Source: G965220825 sp965220825 (lineage in GTDB: Bacteria > Pseudomonadota > Alphaproteobacteria > UBA828). From it: a DNA stretch of 64,000 nucleotides. The notes beneath the pieces are model-generated. The model did not search any database, was not told the DNA's origin, and saw nothing but the letters and a program-made list of their open reading frames with translations. Each line of letters opens with the position of its first letter. Positions within the stretch are counted from its first letter, which is position 1. The stretch lies in assembly GCA_965220825.1 (NCBI GenBank), contig OZ244839.1, positions 2,728,001 through 2,792,000 on the forward strand, written 5' to 3'. Of this stretch, positions 16,102 through 24,835 are shown one piece after another. Both the position numbers and the translations under genes were made by a program.

Positions 16102-17651
16102 CCGGGCGGCACGCCGGCTTTGGGTGCGCCGTCCTCGCCGACGCTCTCGCCAAGGGCTGCCCGCATGACGGTGGTTTCGGTAATCGCGTCGCCCGTCAAG
16201 CGTGTAACCCGGCGGCCGCGATAGATCACCGTCACGGAATCGCACAGATTCACGAGCTCGACCACGTCGGTCGAATAGTAGAGAACCGCGCCGCCTGCCC
16301 GCGCATAGGCTCGTATCAGCCCGTAGATTTCAGCCTTGGTGCCCACGTCCACGCCCCGCGTCGGGTCGTACATGAGCAGGATCCGACTTTCGGTGAGCAG
16401 CCATTTGGCGATTGCGAGCTTCTGCTGGTTGCCACCGCTGAAAACCTTGCATGGTTGGTGCATCGCGCGCGCATCCACACCAACCGTGTCCAGCGCGTCC
16501 CGTACAGCTTCGGCTTCAGCGAACCGCCTCACCAAGCCCAGGCGCGCATAGCTCGCGATGGCTGGGAGCGAGAGGTTCTCGCGCCCAGTGAGTTCGAGGT
16601 AGAGCGCCTCGGTTTTGCGGTCTTCGGGCACGAAGCTGATTCCCATACCGTGCCCGATGGCGTCTTTCGGACCTCGCAGGACCACCGGCCGGCCGGCGAT
16701 CTCAATGGTGCCGGCACTCGGGGCAGCCATACCGAAGAGCGTGAGGAAAAGCGCCCGTTGGCCCATGCCGTCGAGCGCACCGATACCGGCAATCTCGCCC
16801 GATGAGACCGCGAGGGAGAAGTCTTCCAGTGTGCCGTCCACCGTGAGGCCGCGCGCGGAGAGGAGCGGAGCGCCCGTCCGCTCGATTCGCGCGGGCTTCG
16901 CGGGAAAACGGGCGGCGAGCGAGCGTCCGATAACCCGCTCGATGACTTCGTCGTCCGAAATCGCCGAGGCGGCGAAGCTGCCGGCGTTTCTTCCATTCTG
17001 CATGATGGTGAGGCTGTCGCAGAAGCGGCGTACTTCCTGCATGCGATGGGAGATGAAGACGACCGTCGTCCCGCCGTTCCGCAGCCGGTCTACCAGCGAC
17101 GCGAGCCATGCGACGTCCTTGCCGGAGAGCGCCGACGTGGGCTCGTCGAGCAGGAGTATGCGGGGATCGCGCATGACGGTGCGAGCGATCTCGATCTTCT
17201 GCCGGGTGGGCAGCGGGAGCGCGGCGACACTCGCCGTGGGGTCGATATCCTCGAGACCGAGACGAGCGAGCGCCTCCCTCGCGTGGTCGGCCGATGCGCG
17301 CCGGTCGATCCTGCGGAATATTGTGAGCGGTTCGTAGGGCAGCAGCATGTTCTGGGTGACCGTGAGATCGGGAATCAGCGAAATTTCCTGAAAGGCTGTC
17401 TGGATTCCGAGCCTGTGGGCGGCACGCGGCGTCGGGATTCGCGCGGGCTCGCCGAACAGGCGGATATCACCTGAGTCCGGCGCGCTGAGGCCGCTCAGGA
17501 TTTTGACCAGGGTGGACTTCCCTGCCCCGTTCTCCCCCAGGAGAGCGTGAACTTCGCCCGCCGGAATCGTAATCGAGGCGTCGTCGAGCGCGACGGTCGC
17601 GCCGAACGCCTTGTCGAGGTTCCGGGTCTCGATTGCGGGTACGGACGTCAC
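16098..17651 (-). CDS. Sugar-type ABC transporter ATPase with two nucleotide domains (RbsA/XylG family)
   Basis: A 517-residue cytosolic ATPase with tandem nucleotide-binding domains. The first has Walker A GENGAGKST, signature-like ALPLPTRQKIEIAR and Walker B RILLLDEPTSALS. The second has a degenerate Walker A (GIGALDGMGQRALF, as normal in this family), signature FSGGNQQKLAIAKW and a Walker B reading ILLMYDPTRGVDVGTK, where Asp replaces the usual catalytic Glu. It lies between the binding protein (gap 88 bases) and the fused permease (4-base overlap), forming one importer. Substrate unknown: ribose, other pentoses, polyols and nucleosides are all possible for this family. Confidence 0.92.
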   Translation of the reverse strand: MTSVPAIETRNLDKAFGATVALDDASITIPAGEVHALLGENGAGKSTLVKILSGLSAPDSGDIRLFGEPARIPTPRAAHRLGIQTAFQEISLIPDLTVTQNMLLPYEPLTIFRRIDRRASADHAREALARLGLEDIDPTASVAALPLPTRQKIEIARTVMRDPRILLLDEPTSALSGKDVAWLASLVDRLRNGGTTVVFISHRMQEVRRFCDSLTIMQNGRNAGSFAASAISDDEVIERVIGRSLAARFPAKPARIERTGAPLLSARGLTVDGTLEDFSLAVSSGEIAGIGALDGMGQRALFLTLFGMAAPSAGTIEIAGRPVVLRGPKDAIGHGMGISFVPEDRKTEALYLELTGRENLSLPAIASYARLGLVRRFAEAEAVRDALDTVGVDARAMHQPCKVFSGGNQQKLAIAKWLLTESRILLMYDPTRGVDVGTKAEIYGLIRAYARAGGAVLYYSTDVVELVNLCDSVTVIYRGRRVTRLTGDAITETTVMRAALGESVGEDGAPKAGVPPG

Positions 17652-17739
17652 CCGGGGCCCCTGGCGCGTAGGCGGGCCGCCCCGCGGTTCTCCGACGGGC
17701 GATGCGCCCCGAGATGGAGCGCCGCCCGCCGGTCTTCGG

Positions 17740-18858
17740 TCAACTGCCTTCGGGCACGGTTCCGTTGAGTGCCGAGAAGGCGTCGAGCTCCGGCACCTCG
17801 GGGTGCCAGACGTCGATAAAGTAGTTGGTGGGCGCCACCGAGATCGGCACGGCGTTGCACGCCCAGTCCCTGGCCTTGAGCTCCTCCAGATCCGCTCTTT
17901 CGCAAAGCTGCGTCTCTCCGGGCGTCACCAGCGGCATGGGAATCTCGTAGAACTGCGGGATATCAACTCCATCGAACTTCTTCATCGCGAGCTTGAAGGC
18001 GAGCGGAGCCGCCCAGGGCGGGGAGCCCATGGAGGCGCTGCGCAGGCCGTAGGCGCCATCGGTGGTTCCCGGCGGCAACTGCGCCACCCGGTGGCCGTTG
18101 GTGCCGTTGCCCGCACACGGCTTGAGCATGTCGCCCCGCCCGGCGTCGACCTGCATCTGGGTAAAGACGTAGCAACCCGTCTGCGTCCAAAGCCCGTCGA
18201 TCTTGTCCCAGCCATGGGTGGCGACGATCTCGGTGAGCTTCTGCTTCGCCGTGGCGTTGTTCCACATGCTGGGCGTGTCCGCGATGATGGAAATGTCGGG
18301 GAACTCGGCAAAGACCGCCTTGGCTGCCGCGTTTCGCCGCATGTCCACCATGTTTCCGGGGATGCCGCCCATGAAGACGATATTGCCCTCGCCGCCGAGT
18401 TCGTCCGCCAGCCACTCCGCGGGGCCCGCGCCGGCCCAATCCTGGTTGATCCCCACGTGATAGGCGCAGGGCTCCGTGACCTCCGCATCGAAGGTGATGA
18501 AGATCACTCCTTTGCGGCAGGCGTTGCGGATCGCCCGGTTCAACGCAGTGGGCGAGATCGCCCAGGAGACGATGATGTCTGCGCCAGCCTGCACCATGGC
18601 GTTGATCTGCTGGATCTGGGTCTGTGCGTTGGCCCGGGCCGACTGCACGGCGAGTTCCACCCGGTCGTTGTAGGCCTTGGTCTGCGCGATCGCCGTAAGC
18701 AGGTTGATCGACGCGTCCATCCAGGTGTTGCCTTCGAAGCCCGCGCTGACGAACACCTTGATCTTGTCCGCCTCCGCAGGTCTGGGTGCTGCCCCTGAGG
18801 CCGCGAGCAGCGCAAGCGCCAACAATCCGACGGCGAGTTTCGATGCGAACGTACGCAT
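17740..18858 (-). CDS. Sugar-type ABC transporter periplasmic binding protein
   Basis: A 372-residue RbsB-like (type I periplasmic fold) solute-binding protein. The signal peptide is residues 1-30 (MRTFASKLAVGLLALALLAA...AEA). It continues KIKVFVSAGFEGNTWMDASIN and has QIQQINAMVQAGADIIVSWA and GVIFITFDAEVTEPCAYHVG, the usual order of strands for this class. GGGAGGG lies seven bases before the ATG at 18858. First gene of a three-gene importer operon (binding protein, ATPase, fused permease). The ligand cannot be read from the sequence. Confidence 0.9.
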   Translation of the reverse strand: MRTFASKLAVGLLALALLAASGAAPRPAEADKIKVFVSAGFEGNTWMDASINLLTAIAQTKAYNDRVELAVQSARANAQTQIQQINAMVQAGADIIVSWAISPTALNRAIRNACRKGVIFITFDAEVTEPCAYHVGINQDWAGAGPAEWLADELGGEGNIVFMGGIPGNMVDMRRNAAAKAVFAEFPDISIIADTPSMWNNATAKQKLTEIVATHGWDKIDGLWTQTGCYVFTQMQVDAGRGDMLKPCAGNGTNGHRVAQLPPGTTDGAYGLRSASMGSPPWAAPLAFKLAMKKFDGVDIPQFYEIPMPLVTPGETQLCERADLEELKARDWACNAVPISVAPTNYFIDVWHPEVPELDAFSALNGTVPEGS

Positions 18859-19095
18859 GAATGTTCCCTCCCTGTGAAGCCCGCAGCTCCGCCGCACGGC
18901 GAGTGCGGACGAGCACGATTGTTTTGCTCGACTCTATCACACCCATTGCCACGGGAACGGTGCCGGTCGGTTCGCCTCTCGTCCGCCCGGCACCACGCGG
19001 GCCGCGGGAGCGGCTTTCCGGGCATCGCCACGTTGACCGGGAGCCGGGCCGCGGCGAATCATGGGGTCTGTCGGCTTCGAGCGGGGGTGGAGGCC

Positions 19096-19974
19096 ATGCT
19101 CTACGAACAGCCGGTGTTTCGGACCATGGGCGATGTCGCGCTCAATGTGGAGTTCGGCGACGAATCCAGCATCCTGCTCAATTTCCGCATCCTGGCGCTG
19201 GACTTGGCGCTGCGCGAGAACCGGCCTGAGGGGCTGATCGAGACCAACCCGCAGGTGCGCACGCTGGGCTTGGTGTTCGACCCGCGCCGCACGACCCCGC
19301 GCCGGGTCGCCGCTGCGGTCGAGGCGGCATTGGAGGCAAGCGCGCGGGTCGAAACACTGCCGAGCCGGCGGGTGATCATCCCCGCGCTCTACGACGACCC
19401 GTGGTCCCGGGAGTGTGCGGCGGCCTTCGGAGTCCGCAACAACATGGAATATGTCGCCGCGTTCAACGACATGACGGTCGCGGAGGTGATCGAAACCCAC
19501 ACGGGATGCGACTATTGGGTCACGGGCGTGGGCTTCGTGCCCGGTGCCTTCATGTCCTACGCCATGGATCCGGCGAAGCGTTTCGGTGCGCCGCTCTACC
19601 GCACGCCCCGTACATGGACCCACGCACGGCTGCTCAATTTCGGGGGGCTCACCTCCACCATCTACCCGCTCCGCGTGCCGGGCGGCGGACAGCTCTTCGG
19701 GCGCACACCGATCGAGATTTTCGACCCGTTGGAGCGAAGCCCCGCCTTTGCCGCGGGTCCCGTGCTGGCCCGCGCCGGAGACCGCCACCGCTATGTCTCC
19801 ATCGAGCGAGAGGAGTATGACGCGATCCGTGCGCAGGTGGAGGCCGGAACCTACGAATATCAGGTGGAGGAGGGCGTCTTCGACTGCGCGGCCTACGAGG
19901 CGTGGCTCGCGGCGCAGGGCGAGCCACCGGAGAAGCGGGATCCGGAGAGCGCCGCCGTCTGGGAGCCCGCCTGA
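19096..19974 (+). CDS. 5-oxoprolinase subunit B-like protein (PxpB/KipI; allophanate hydrolase subunit 1 fold)
   Basis: A 292-residue protein of the family whose members pair with a PxpC-type partner to open cyclic amides such as 5-oxoproline with ATP, or act in allophanate hydrolysis. Visible family features are FRTMGDVALNVEFGDE at the N-terminus, NNMEYVAAFNDMTVAEVIETH, and CDYWVTGVGFVPGAF followed by TPRTWTHARL. The ATG at 19096 has GGTGGAGG upstream. The stop overlaps the partner's start (TGATG, one base shared), so the two subunits are co-translated. No pxpA (LamB/YcsF) gene is in the window, so substrate assignment stays open. Confidence 0.85.
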   Translation: MLYEQPVFRTMGDVALNVEFGDESSILLNFRILALDLALRENRPEGLIETNPQVRTLGLVFDPRRTTPRRVAAAVEAALEASARVETLPSRRVIIPALYDDPWSRECAAAFGVRNNMEYVAAFNDMTVAEVIETHTGCDYWVTGVGFVPGAFMSYAMDPAKRFGAPLYRTPRTWTHARLLNFGGLTSTIYPLRVPGGGQLFGRTPIEIFDPLERSPAFAAGPVLARAGDRHRYVSIEREEYDAIRAQVEAGTYEYQVEEGVFDCAAYEAWLAAQGEPPEKRDPESAAVWEPA

Positions 19975-20987
19975 TGCTCGAGGTTCTCGATGGCGGTCTC
20001 CGCACCACGGTTCAGGACATGGGGCGCCGCGGCGGCCAGGCTCTCGGCATTCCGCCCTCCGGTGCGCAGGACGGCTATGCGCTGCGCATCGCGAACCTTA
20101 TGGTCGGCAATCCCGCGGGCGGGCCGATCCTCCTGCGCGAGGAGCCGGGTGCGGCCGGCCTCGAGATCACGCTGGGCAGGCTCGAGCTCCGGGCGCTCGA
20201 GGACCATGTCGTGGCACTCACCGGCGCGGACATGGAAGCGTCCGTGGACGGCACGCCTGTGCCCGCCTGGCGCGCCTTCCGCCTCGACGCGGGCCGGACG
20301 CTCGCCTGCGGCATCGCAAAGCGCGGCGCGCGGGGCTACCTCGCCGTTCATGGCGGAATCGACGTGCCGGTCTATCTGGGGAGCCGCGCCACGCATCTGG
20401 CGGGCCGGTTCGGCGGCTTCGAGGGCCGTGCATTGGCGGCGGGCGACCGACTGCCGGTGGGTGAAGCCACGGCCTCGCCCGGCGCGCTGGCCGGCCGCAG
20501 GCTGAAGCCTGCGCTCATTCCGCGCTACGAATCACCCTGGGAAGTGAGAACCGTCCGGGGGCCGGAGGCGCATCTCTTCACGGACGGGAGCATCGAGACC
20601 TTTCATGGCACCGCTTGGAAGCTCAACCCGAAGGCGGATCGCACAGGGATGCGCTTCATCGGCCCCAGGCTCGCCTTCCGCCCGGGCCGGCCGCGCTATC
20701 TCATCGAGGATGCGGGCGCCGACCCTTCCAACATCGTCATAGACCCGGGCGCGCCTGTGGGCACCATCCAGGTGCCCTCGGGCGTGGAGCCCATCGTGCT
20801 TGGCGTCGATGCCCCGAGCGTCGGCGGCTACGCCCGTATTGCCGTGGTCATTACCACGGACATGGAGCGCCTCGGCCAGATGCGCCCCTTCGAGGAAGCC
20901 CGCTTCGTCCCGCTCTCCCACGACGCGGCGGTTGCGGCGCTCGCCGAACGGGAGGCCGCGATAGCGGAGGAGAACATCCTCGCCTGA
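19974..20987 (+). CDS. 5-oxoprolinase subunit C-like protein (PxpC; urea amidolyase-related)
   Basis: A 337-residue biotin-dependent-carboxyltransferase-fold protein. It begins MLEVLDGGLRTTVQDMGRRG, the classic PxpC/KipA opening, with GIPPSGAQDGYALRIANLMVGN in two pieces, GYLAVHGGIDVPVYLGSRAT and RFIGPRLAFRPGRPRYL. It forms the second half of a predicted amide-ring-opening enzyme with the preceding gene. It heads the co-directional array that runs to 31407. Confidence 0.87.
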   Translation: MLEVLDGGLRTTVQDMGRRGGQALGIPPSGAQDGYALRIANLMVGNPAGGPILLREEPGAAGLEITLGRLELRALEDHVVALTGADMEASVDGTPVPAWRAFRLDAGRTLACGIAKRGARGYLAVHGGIDVPVYLGSRATHLAGRFGGFEGRALAAGDRLPVGEATASPGALAGRRLKPALIPRYESPWEVRTVRGPEAHLFTDGSIETFHGTAWKLNPKADRTGMRFIGPRLAFRPGRPRYLIEDAGADPSNIVIDPGAPVGTIQVPSGVEPIVLGVDAPSVGGYARIAVVITTDMERLGQMRPFEEARFVPLSHDAAVAALAEREAAIAEENILA

Positions 20988-21055
20988 CCGCTCGCGGTGC
21001 CGCCCGGGGCACTGCGGACATCGCTTCTCCCGTGTGGGTGAGAGACAGCCCGCGC

Positions 21056-21061
21056 TATAGT
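21056..21061 (+). promoter_or_regulatory. Possible -10 box (TATAGT) before the transporter genes
   Basis: GCTATAGTGC matches the -10 form seen upstream of lptF and of the ligase gene at 51660. It lies 69 bases after the PxpC-like gene and 35 bases before the small reading frame at 21096. No convincing -35 element is seen. Confidence 0.25.
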
Positions 21062-21095
21062 GCGACGGTGGTATGTTGCTTCGGAGGCCGTTCCG

Positions 21096-21260
21096 ATGAC
21101 GGGGGACGTTCGGGTGTTTATCGAAAGGCGCGGCGACCTGCCCCGGGCCGTCACGCGCTGCGGGATTTCCGATCCGAGACGCGCGGCCCTTGGCGGCTTC
21201 CGCGGCCCCCTCGATCCGCGTTCTTGCCGGGGCTGCACAATCCGCGCCGGCGGACGATGA
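21096..21260 (+). CDS. Possible 54-aa protein translationally coupled to the MFS gene
   Basis: A short frame with GGAGG eight bases upstream of its ATG. The product opens MTGDVRVFIERRGDLPRAV and ends SCRGCTIRAGGR, with two cysteines three apart. Its stop overlaps the MFS start as ATGA, a common coupling arrangement. Arginine richness fits a chance frame in GC-rich DNA, so this may be a leader or non-coding. No homology is recognised. Confidence 0.3.
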   Translation: MTGDVRVFIERRGDLPRAVTRCGISDPRRAALGGFRGPLDPRSCRGCTIRAGGR

Positions 21261-22501
21261 GCGCGCCCGCGCCGGCGACCGGCTCCTCGGCAGAGGGCGG
21301 AATCCGCACCCGCTGGACGGTCGTCGCGCTTTCCGTGGCAGCGGGCGTAATGGTCGGTCTCACGGTGGGCAAGGTGCCGCCGGCCATGGTCGCGATCTCG
21401 GCCGATTTCGGGCTCGACAAGGTGACGGCGGGCTGGCTGGCCTCGATCTTCTTCGCCTTCGGCGCAGGCTTCGCCGTGCTGACGGGGATGGTGGGAAGCC
21501 GGATCGGCGCGCGTGCCCTCCTGCTCGCGGGCCTTCTCGTCCTTGCGCTCGGCAGTTTCGCCGGAGCCTGGGCTCCGGGTGGCGGTACGCTTCTCGCGAT
21601 GCGCGTGGTCGAGGGGATCAGCTTTGCCGCGATTGTCGCAGCCGCGCCCAAGCTCGTCTTCGACGCCGCCTCGACCGACGACCGCGATCTCGCGCTCGGC
21701 ATCTGGAGCGCCTATATGCCCGCCGGCATGGCGGTCGCGATGGTTGCGACGCCCTTCCTGATCGACCCCCTGGGGTGGCGCGGCATCTGGATGTTGGCGG
21801 CGGGGGCGGTGCTCGCCGTCGCGCTGCTTGCCGCCGCCGGCACCTCCCATCGTCGTTGGCCGGAACAGCCCAAACGCGAGCCGGGCGCTGCGTTCGACTG
21901 GGCGGGCGTCCGCGCTACTCTTCCCCGGCGCGCGCTCTGGCTCTATTGCGGCGCCTTCGTTCTCTTCACCGTCCAGTGGTTCGCCGTCGCGGCCTGGCTG
22001 CCGACGTTCCTCACCGAGACCCAGGGCCGCTCCGCTCTTGCCGCCGCGCTCTTCTCGGCGCTCGTGGTCGCGACCAACGCTTTGGGGAACCTTGCCGGCG
22101 CATGGCTGATGCACCGCGGCGCGCCACGGTGGTCGCTGCTCGCCGGTGCGAACGCGACCATGGGCGTGACCGGCATGTTGATTCTGGCGGGCTTCGTCCC
22201 CGATGAGGCCAAGATCCCGCTTGCGATCATCTTCAGTACCGGGAGCGGCGTGCTTCCCGCCGCCGCGTTCTCGGGCGCCGCGGTGCATGCGCCGACGCGC
22301 GACCTGGTGGCCATGGCCAACGGTTTCGTCGCGCAAGGCGCCGCGATCGGCATGCTGCTCGGCCCGCCTCTGATGGCCGTGGTGGTGGGCGGTCTCGGAA
22401 GCTGGGAAAACGCCTGGTGGGCCATGCTGGTCTGCCCCGTGATCGGGCTTGCGATCGCCATGGGCGTGCTGTCGATCGAGCGCAGACCGGCCGCCGCCTG
22501 A
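21257..22501 (+). CDS. Major facilitator superfamily transporter
   Basis: A 414-residue, twelve-transmembrane MFS protein, CynX/NarK-like in general layout. The first half contains GMVGSRIGARALLLAGLLVLA (family A-motif region) and FAAIVAAAPKLVFD; a central cytosolic loop near residues 190-220 is followed by six more helices and a short tail ERRPAAA. It lies inside the array of amide-hydrolase genes, so it may import the pathway substrate. The neighbouring EamA gene starts three bases after its stop, which implies co-expression. Substrate unknown. Confidence 0.87.
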   Translation: MSAPAPATGSSAEGGIRTRWTVVALSVAAGVMVGLTVGKVPPAMVAISADFGLDKVTAGWLASIFFAFGAGFAVLTGMVGSRIGARALLLAGLLVLALGSFAGAWAPGGGTLLAMRVVEGISFAAIVAAAPKLVFDAASTDDRDLALGIWSAYMPAGMAVAMVATPFLIDPLGWRGIWMLAAGAVLAVALLAAAGTSHRRWPEQPKREPGAAFDWAGVRATLPRRALWLYCGAFVLFTVQWFAVAAWLPTFLTETQGRSALAAALFSALVVATNALGNLAGAWLMHRGAPRWSLLAGANATMGVTGMLILAGFVPDEAKIPLAIIFSTGSGVLPAAAFSGAAVHAPTRDLVAMANGFVAQGAAIGMLLGPPLMAVVVGGLGSWENAWWAMLVCPVIGLAIAMGVLSIERRPAAA

Positions 22502-22503
22502 CC

Positions 22504-23433
22504 GTGTCCGAATCGCGCGCCGGCCCGAAAGCGCTGCTTCTGCCGGCGGCGCTGCTGGTCGTCTCCGCCCTCGGCTGGGGCCTGCTGTATTCGCTCAACC
22601 GGCTGGCGACGACCGACGGCATTCCCTTCATCCCCTACGTGTTCTGGATGGGGGTCGGTGCGGCGCTCCTCCTGCTGGGATTCTGCGCGGCGTTCCGCGC
22701 GCTGCCGAAGCTTTCGTGGGAGCATGTGCGCGGCTATCTCGTGCTCGGCACCATCTCCTTCGGCATGACCTACACCGTGCTGGCCTTCGTCGCGCCCAAG
22801 GTGCCGGCGGGCGTTCTGGGGCTCGGTGCGACTCTCACGCCCATTCTGACCTATCCGGCCGCCGCGTTGTTCCGGATGGACCGCTTCCGCGCCATCCGCA
22901 CCGTCGGGCTGGTGCTCGGCGTCGGCGGCGTGGCACTCGTTCTGCTGCCCGAGACCAGCCTTCCCGACCGCGACATGGCGCCCTGGGTGCTGCTGAGCTT
23001 CGTGGGACCGGTACTTTACGTCGCGAACGCGCTGATCATTTCGCTGATCCAGCCCCCGCCCTCCGGCGCACTGCCGCTGGCCGGCGGCGTTCTTGCCACC
23101 GGTTCCGTCTTCATGCTCGTCGTGATGGCGGCGACCGGCCAGTGGTGGTGGTTCGAGGGGCCGATGACCGTCGGCGATTGGGCGCTCGCCGCGGGCGCCG
23201 GGGTCACGGCGCTGGTGTTCTATCTCATGGTGGAGATCATCCGCCTCGCGGGTCCCGTCTTCTTCACGACGGTGAATTTCATGATCCCTCTCACCGGTAT
23301 CGGCTGGGGCGCGGTTATTTTCGGAGAACGCCACAGCTACTGGATCTGGCTCGCCCTGGTCCTGATGCTGGCCGGCCTCTTTCTCGTCAACCGGCCGGCA
23401 AAGAGACCGCCTCCGCCGCCACCGGGAGCCTGA
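22504..23433 (+). CDS. EamA/DMT-family transporter
   Basis: A 309-residue drug/metabolite transporter with ten predicted membrane helices in two EamA repeats. The first begins ALLVVSALGWGLLYSLNRLA and has LAFVAPKVPAGVLGLGATLT; the second ends with ITGIGW-like helix residues and GERHSYWIWLALVLMLAG. It starts at a GTG three bases after the MFS stop. The C-terminus is a run of prolines after KR. Such proteins often export amino acids or metabolites. A function in removing a pathway product is possible but not shown. Confidence 0.88.
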   Translation: MSESRAGPKALLLPAALLVVSALGWGLLYSLNRLATTDGIPFIPYVFWMGVGAALLLLGFCAAFRALPKLSWEHVRGYLVLGTISFGMTYTVLAFVAPKVPAGVLGLGATLTPILTYPAAALFRMDRFRAIRTVGLVLGVGGVALVLLPETSLPDRDMAPWVLLSFVGPVLYVANALIISLIQPPPSGALPLAGGVLATGSVFMLVVMAATGQWWWFEGPMTVGDWALAAGAGVTALVFYLMVEIIRLAGPVFFTTVNFMIPLTGIGWGAVIFGERHSYWIWLALVLMLAGLFLVNRPAKRPPPPPPGA

Positions 23434-23561
23434 GGAGCGCCGCGGTCTCTCGTCCGGCCGTGCCCGCTTCGTCTCGCGGGGCGCGGACATGGACGGCGGC
23501 TTCACGCTGACGGCGGGATACCGCATACTCGAACGGGTGGCGCAAGGAGTGGAGCGGAAGG

Positions 23562-24806
23562 GTGCAGAACATCAAGGTGAACGGCGAGCGGCTGTGGCAG
23601 AGCCTCATGGAGATGGCCAAAATCGGCGCGACGGAGAAGGGTGGCGTGTGCCGGCTCGCGCTCACCGATGTGGACAAGGCGGCGCGGGACCTCTTCGTTC
23701 GCTGGTGCGAAGAGGCGGGCTGCACGGTGCGGGTGGACAAGATGGGCAACATCTTCGCCCGCCGCCCCGGCAGGGATGAGTCGCTTCCGCCGGTGATGAC
23801 CGGCAGCCATATCGACAGCCAGCCCACCGGTGGAAAATTCGACGGCATCTACGGCGTGCTCGCGGGCCTCGAGGTGGTTCGCACCCTGAACGACCTCGAC
23901 TACGAGACCGAGGCCCCCATAGAGGTCTCCGCCTGGACCAACGAGGAAGGGTCGCGTTTCGCGCCGGCCATGATCGCATCGGGGGTCTTCGGCGGCGTCT
24001 TCAGCCTGGAGGAGGGGCTTGCCTGCAAAGATACCGAAGGCAAGACCATCGGAGAGGAGCTCGAACGCATCGGCTATGCCGGCGACATGGAATGCGGCGG
24101 GCGCGATGTCGGGGCGTTCTTCGAAGCCCATATCGAACAAGGCCCGATCCTCGAGGCGGACGGCAAGACCATCGGCGTGGTGCAGGGCGTGCAGGGCATC
24201 CGCTGGTTCGACGTGACGGTGACGGGCATGGAGGCCCATGCGGGTACCACGCCCATGGAGCGCCGCAAGGACGCGCTCACGGCGGCTGCGCGGCTGATCA
24301 CGGCGGTCGATGGGCTGGCGGCGGAGAAAATCGCGGATGCAAGGTCCACCATAGGCGTTATCGAGGCGCAGCCCGGCTCCCGGAACGTCATCCCTGGCTC
24401 GGTCGCGTTCTCCCTCGACCTGCGCCACCCCAAGGCCGAGACGCTCGACGCGATGACCGCCGAGGTGCGCACCATGGCGGACGACATCGTGTCCCGCGCA
24501 GGTGTTTCCATCACCATCGACGAAATCTGGTACTCGCCGCCCATCTCGTTCGCGGAGGAATGCGTGGATGCCGTCCATCGCGCGGCGGAGGCGTTGGAGC
24601 TGCCGAGCCGGTCCATCACCTCCGGCGCGGGGCACGATGCGGTCTATGTCTCCCGCGTCGCGCCGACGGGCATGATCTTCATCCCTTGCGAAGACGGCAT
24701 CAGCCACAACGAGATCGAGTCCGCGACCCAGGCCGATGTGGCCGCGGGCTGCGACGTGCTGCTCAACGCCATGGTGGAGGTCGCGAACCGCACCCGGAGC
24801 GCCTGA
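23562..24806 (+). CDS. M20-family N-carbamoyl-amino-acid hydrolase / allantoate amidohydrolase-like enzyme
   Basis: A 414-residue zinc amidohydrolase that would cleave a carbamoyl or ureido group, releasing ammonia and CO2. Metal and substrate motifs are all present: TGSHIDSQPTGGKFDGIYG, the NEEG pair in WTNEEGSRFAP, EAHIEQGP, MEAHAGTTPM, ITSGAGHDAVYVS and GISHNEIE. The order and length fit the AllC/HyuC group. The GTG at 23562 has GGAGCGGAAGG upstream. It lies 128 bases after the EamA gene and 29 bases before soeA. It could act downstream of the PuuE-like ring-opening enzyme encoded further along the same strand. Confidence 0.92.
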   Translation: MQNIKVNGERLWQSLMEMAKIGATEKGGVCRLALTDVDKAARDLFVRWCEEAGCTVRVDKMGNIFARRPGRDESLPPVMTGSHIDSQPTGGKFDGIYGVLAGLEVVRTLNDLDYETEAPIEVSAWTNEEGSRFAPAMIASGVFGGVFSLEEGLACKDTEGKTIGEELERIGYAGDMECGGRDVGAFFEAHIEQGPILEADGKTIGVVQGVQGIRWFDVTVTGMEAHAGTTPMERRKDALTAAARLITAVDGLAAEKIADARSTIGVIEAQPGSRNVIPGSVAFSLDLRHPKAETLDAMTAEVRTMADDIVSRAGVSITIDEIWYSPPISFAEECVDAVHRAAEALELPSRSITSGAGHDAVYVSRVAPTGMIFIPCEDGISHNEIESATQADVAAGCDVLLNAMVEVANRTRSA

Positions 24807-24835
24807 CGCTCCGCGCGCCGCGCCTGCAAGCGCCG

